In this document: piece after piece, positions 63,201 through 64,000 of the stretch
How the letters are laid out: each line of letters starts with the position of its first letter
How positions within the stretch are numbered: the first letter of the stretch is position 1
Assembly: GCA_018907035.1 (NCBI GenBank)
Contig: JACCIC010000139.1
Span: 62,001-126,000, forward strand
From: Sycobia sp. Sy_11
Taxonomy: Eukaryota; Arthropoda; Insecta; Hymenoptera; Epichrysomallidae
DNA: 64,000 nucleotides
Direction: 5' to 3'
Notes under the pieces: model-generated
Seen by the model: the letters and a program-made list of their open reading frames with translations, nothing else
What the model was told of the DNA's origin: nothing
The model's database searches: none
Program-made: the position numbers and the translations under genes

Positions 63201-64000
63201 TCCGAGACATTGTCATTGCCGACTGTAAATTCATCTGGACAGGCAATTTTCAAAATACAATCTATTAAAGAATATGAGAATAATGCATAATGGAGAGCGT
63301 TATTTTATCAGATTTAAAACGAAAGATTTTATGGTAACTAGCCGAATGGCTATTTTATCACTCGCGTATATTGAATGACTTTTTCGAGATAAACGCGATG
63401 TTAAATTGTTCAGATTTAAATATAAATCTAATAAATTCGAAATAAAGTGTCGCCTATACAGTTTTTTTTTTATTTTTTATTATTGTTTTTTTTTTTTAAT
63501 TTAATGTTTTCAAAATTTCAAAGCGGTCGATTCCCAAGGATCGACTTAACGAATAAAACATTTAGTTAATTTTGGAAAGTTACCGTGAATTACGGGATAT
63601 AAAATCTATCGACTGCTGTAAACCTTATCGAAAAAAATGTTTTTATTTTTCTTCAAAAATTAAATTTTAGAAAAAACATAAAGTTAAAGATATACAGCTT
63701 AAAATAAGTTATTTATAAAGGTAAATTTTAGTCTGATGTATATATATATATAATAAAAACATTAGTAATTGTCTTTTCAAAACTTTAATTTTACGTTTAT
63801 ACATCGCAATATTTCTCTCGTACTCCAAATACGATTGCATATAATGCCTGCTTAAATCGTAAATGTTCCGGAATTTCAATAATGTTATTAAAAAGAGCGA
63901 AAAAAGAAGGACAAAGTGCTACGATATTTTCGGACACTATTTTTACACTCCTAACTAAGCCTTTAATACCACCGAGCGTCCCTCGCTTGTATCACGATTT
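60276..64000 (+). other. Intron of Tsc1 running off the window
   Basis: At least 3.7 kb of AT-rich sequence after the exon 6 donor. No frame in it resembles the later hamartin linker or coiled coil. If the donor were skipped, the frame would end 23 codons later at 60344. A compound (GT/GC)n repeat lies at about 62856-62880. Poly-T and poly-A runs occur at about 62250 and 63460-63500. Confidence 0.7.
62856..62880. repeat. (GT/GC)n compound microsatellite
   Basis: Short GT-GC-GT alternating run inside the Tsc1 intron. Confidence 0.8.

Overview
The window is a stretch of nuclear genome from an insect. Introns and spacers are very AT-rich, exons are much richer in GC, GT-AG splice sites are common, and there are many (TA)n, (CA)n and (CT)n microsatellites. 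The proteins are animal families. The best lineage clue is an eye-type G protein beta subunit like fly Gbeta76C. The overall look (AT-rich, microsatellite-dense, mariner fossils) would suit a hymenopteran such as a small wasp, but that is an inference and the sequence alone does not settle the order.

Five protein-coding genes were rebuilt exon by exon, using splice sites, phase continuity and family motifs. (1) 7236-15211, minus: an RN-tre/USP6NL-like TBC-domain Rab GAP, 7 coding exons, 586 aa, with a probable 5'UTR exon ending at 16678. (2) 22341-30209, plus: a secreted-then-anchored membrane protein with signal peptide, MANSC domain, one LDL-receptor class A repeat, Gln/Pro/Asn-rich linkers and a C-terminal membrane helix (LRP11-like), 9 exons, 703 aa. 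(3) 35837-41232, plus: a seven-WD-repeat G beta subunit of the visual Gbeta76C type, 6 exons, 346 aa. (4) 43836-52763, minus: a neuralized-like protein 4 (NEURL4, fly Bluestreak) with six NHR domains, 19 coding exons, 1784 aa. (5) 57477-60275, plus: the N-terminal 423 codons of hamartin (TSC1) in 6 exons; the gene runs off the right edge inside an intron of at least 3.7 kb.

Layout: genes 1 and 2 are divergent with about 5 kb between them. Genes 3 and 4 converge on a 2.6 kb spacer. Genes 4 and 5 are divergent across about 3.5-4.5 kb. The left 7 kb, 17.8-22.0 kb, 30.7-35.5 kb and the right 3.7 kb hold no convincing exon. The genes do not form one pathway. Rab-GAP endocytic traffic (RN-tre), phototransduction (Gbeta), a centriole/Notch-related adaptor (NEURL4) and TORC1 control (TSC1) are separate functions that happen to be adjacent.

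Non-genic items of note: a 59+59 nt near-perfect hairpin in the first Gbeta intron; a palindromic homeodomain-dimer site (TAAT-N3-ATTA) about 200 bp before the Gbeta start codon; a decayed mariner transposase in intron 5 of the LRP11-like gene and a probable second mariner fragment in a Gbeta intron; and several inverted or diverged duplicated repeats. No RNA gene, CRISPR or prokaryotic feature was found.
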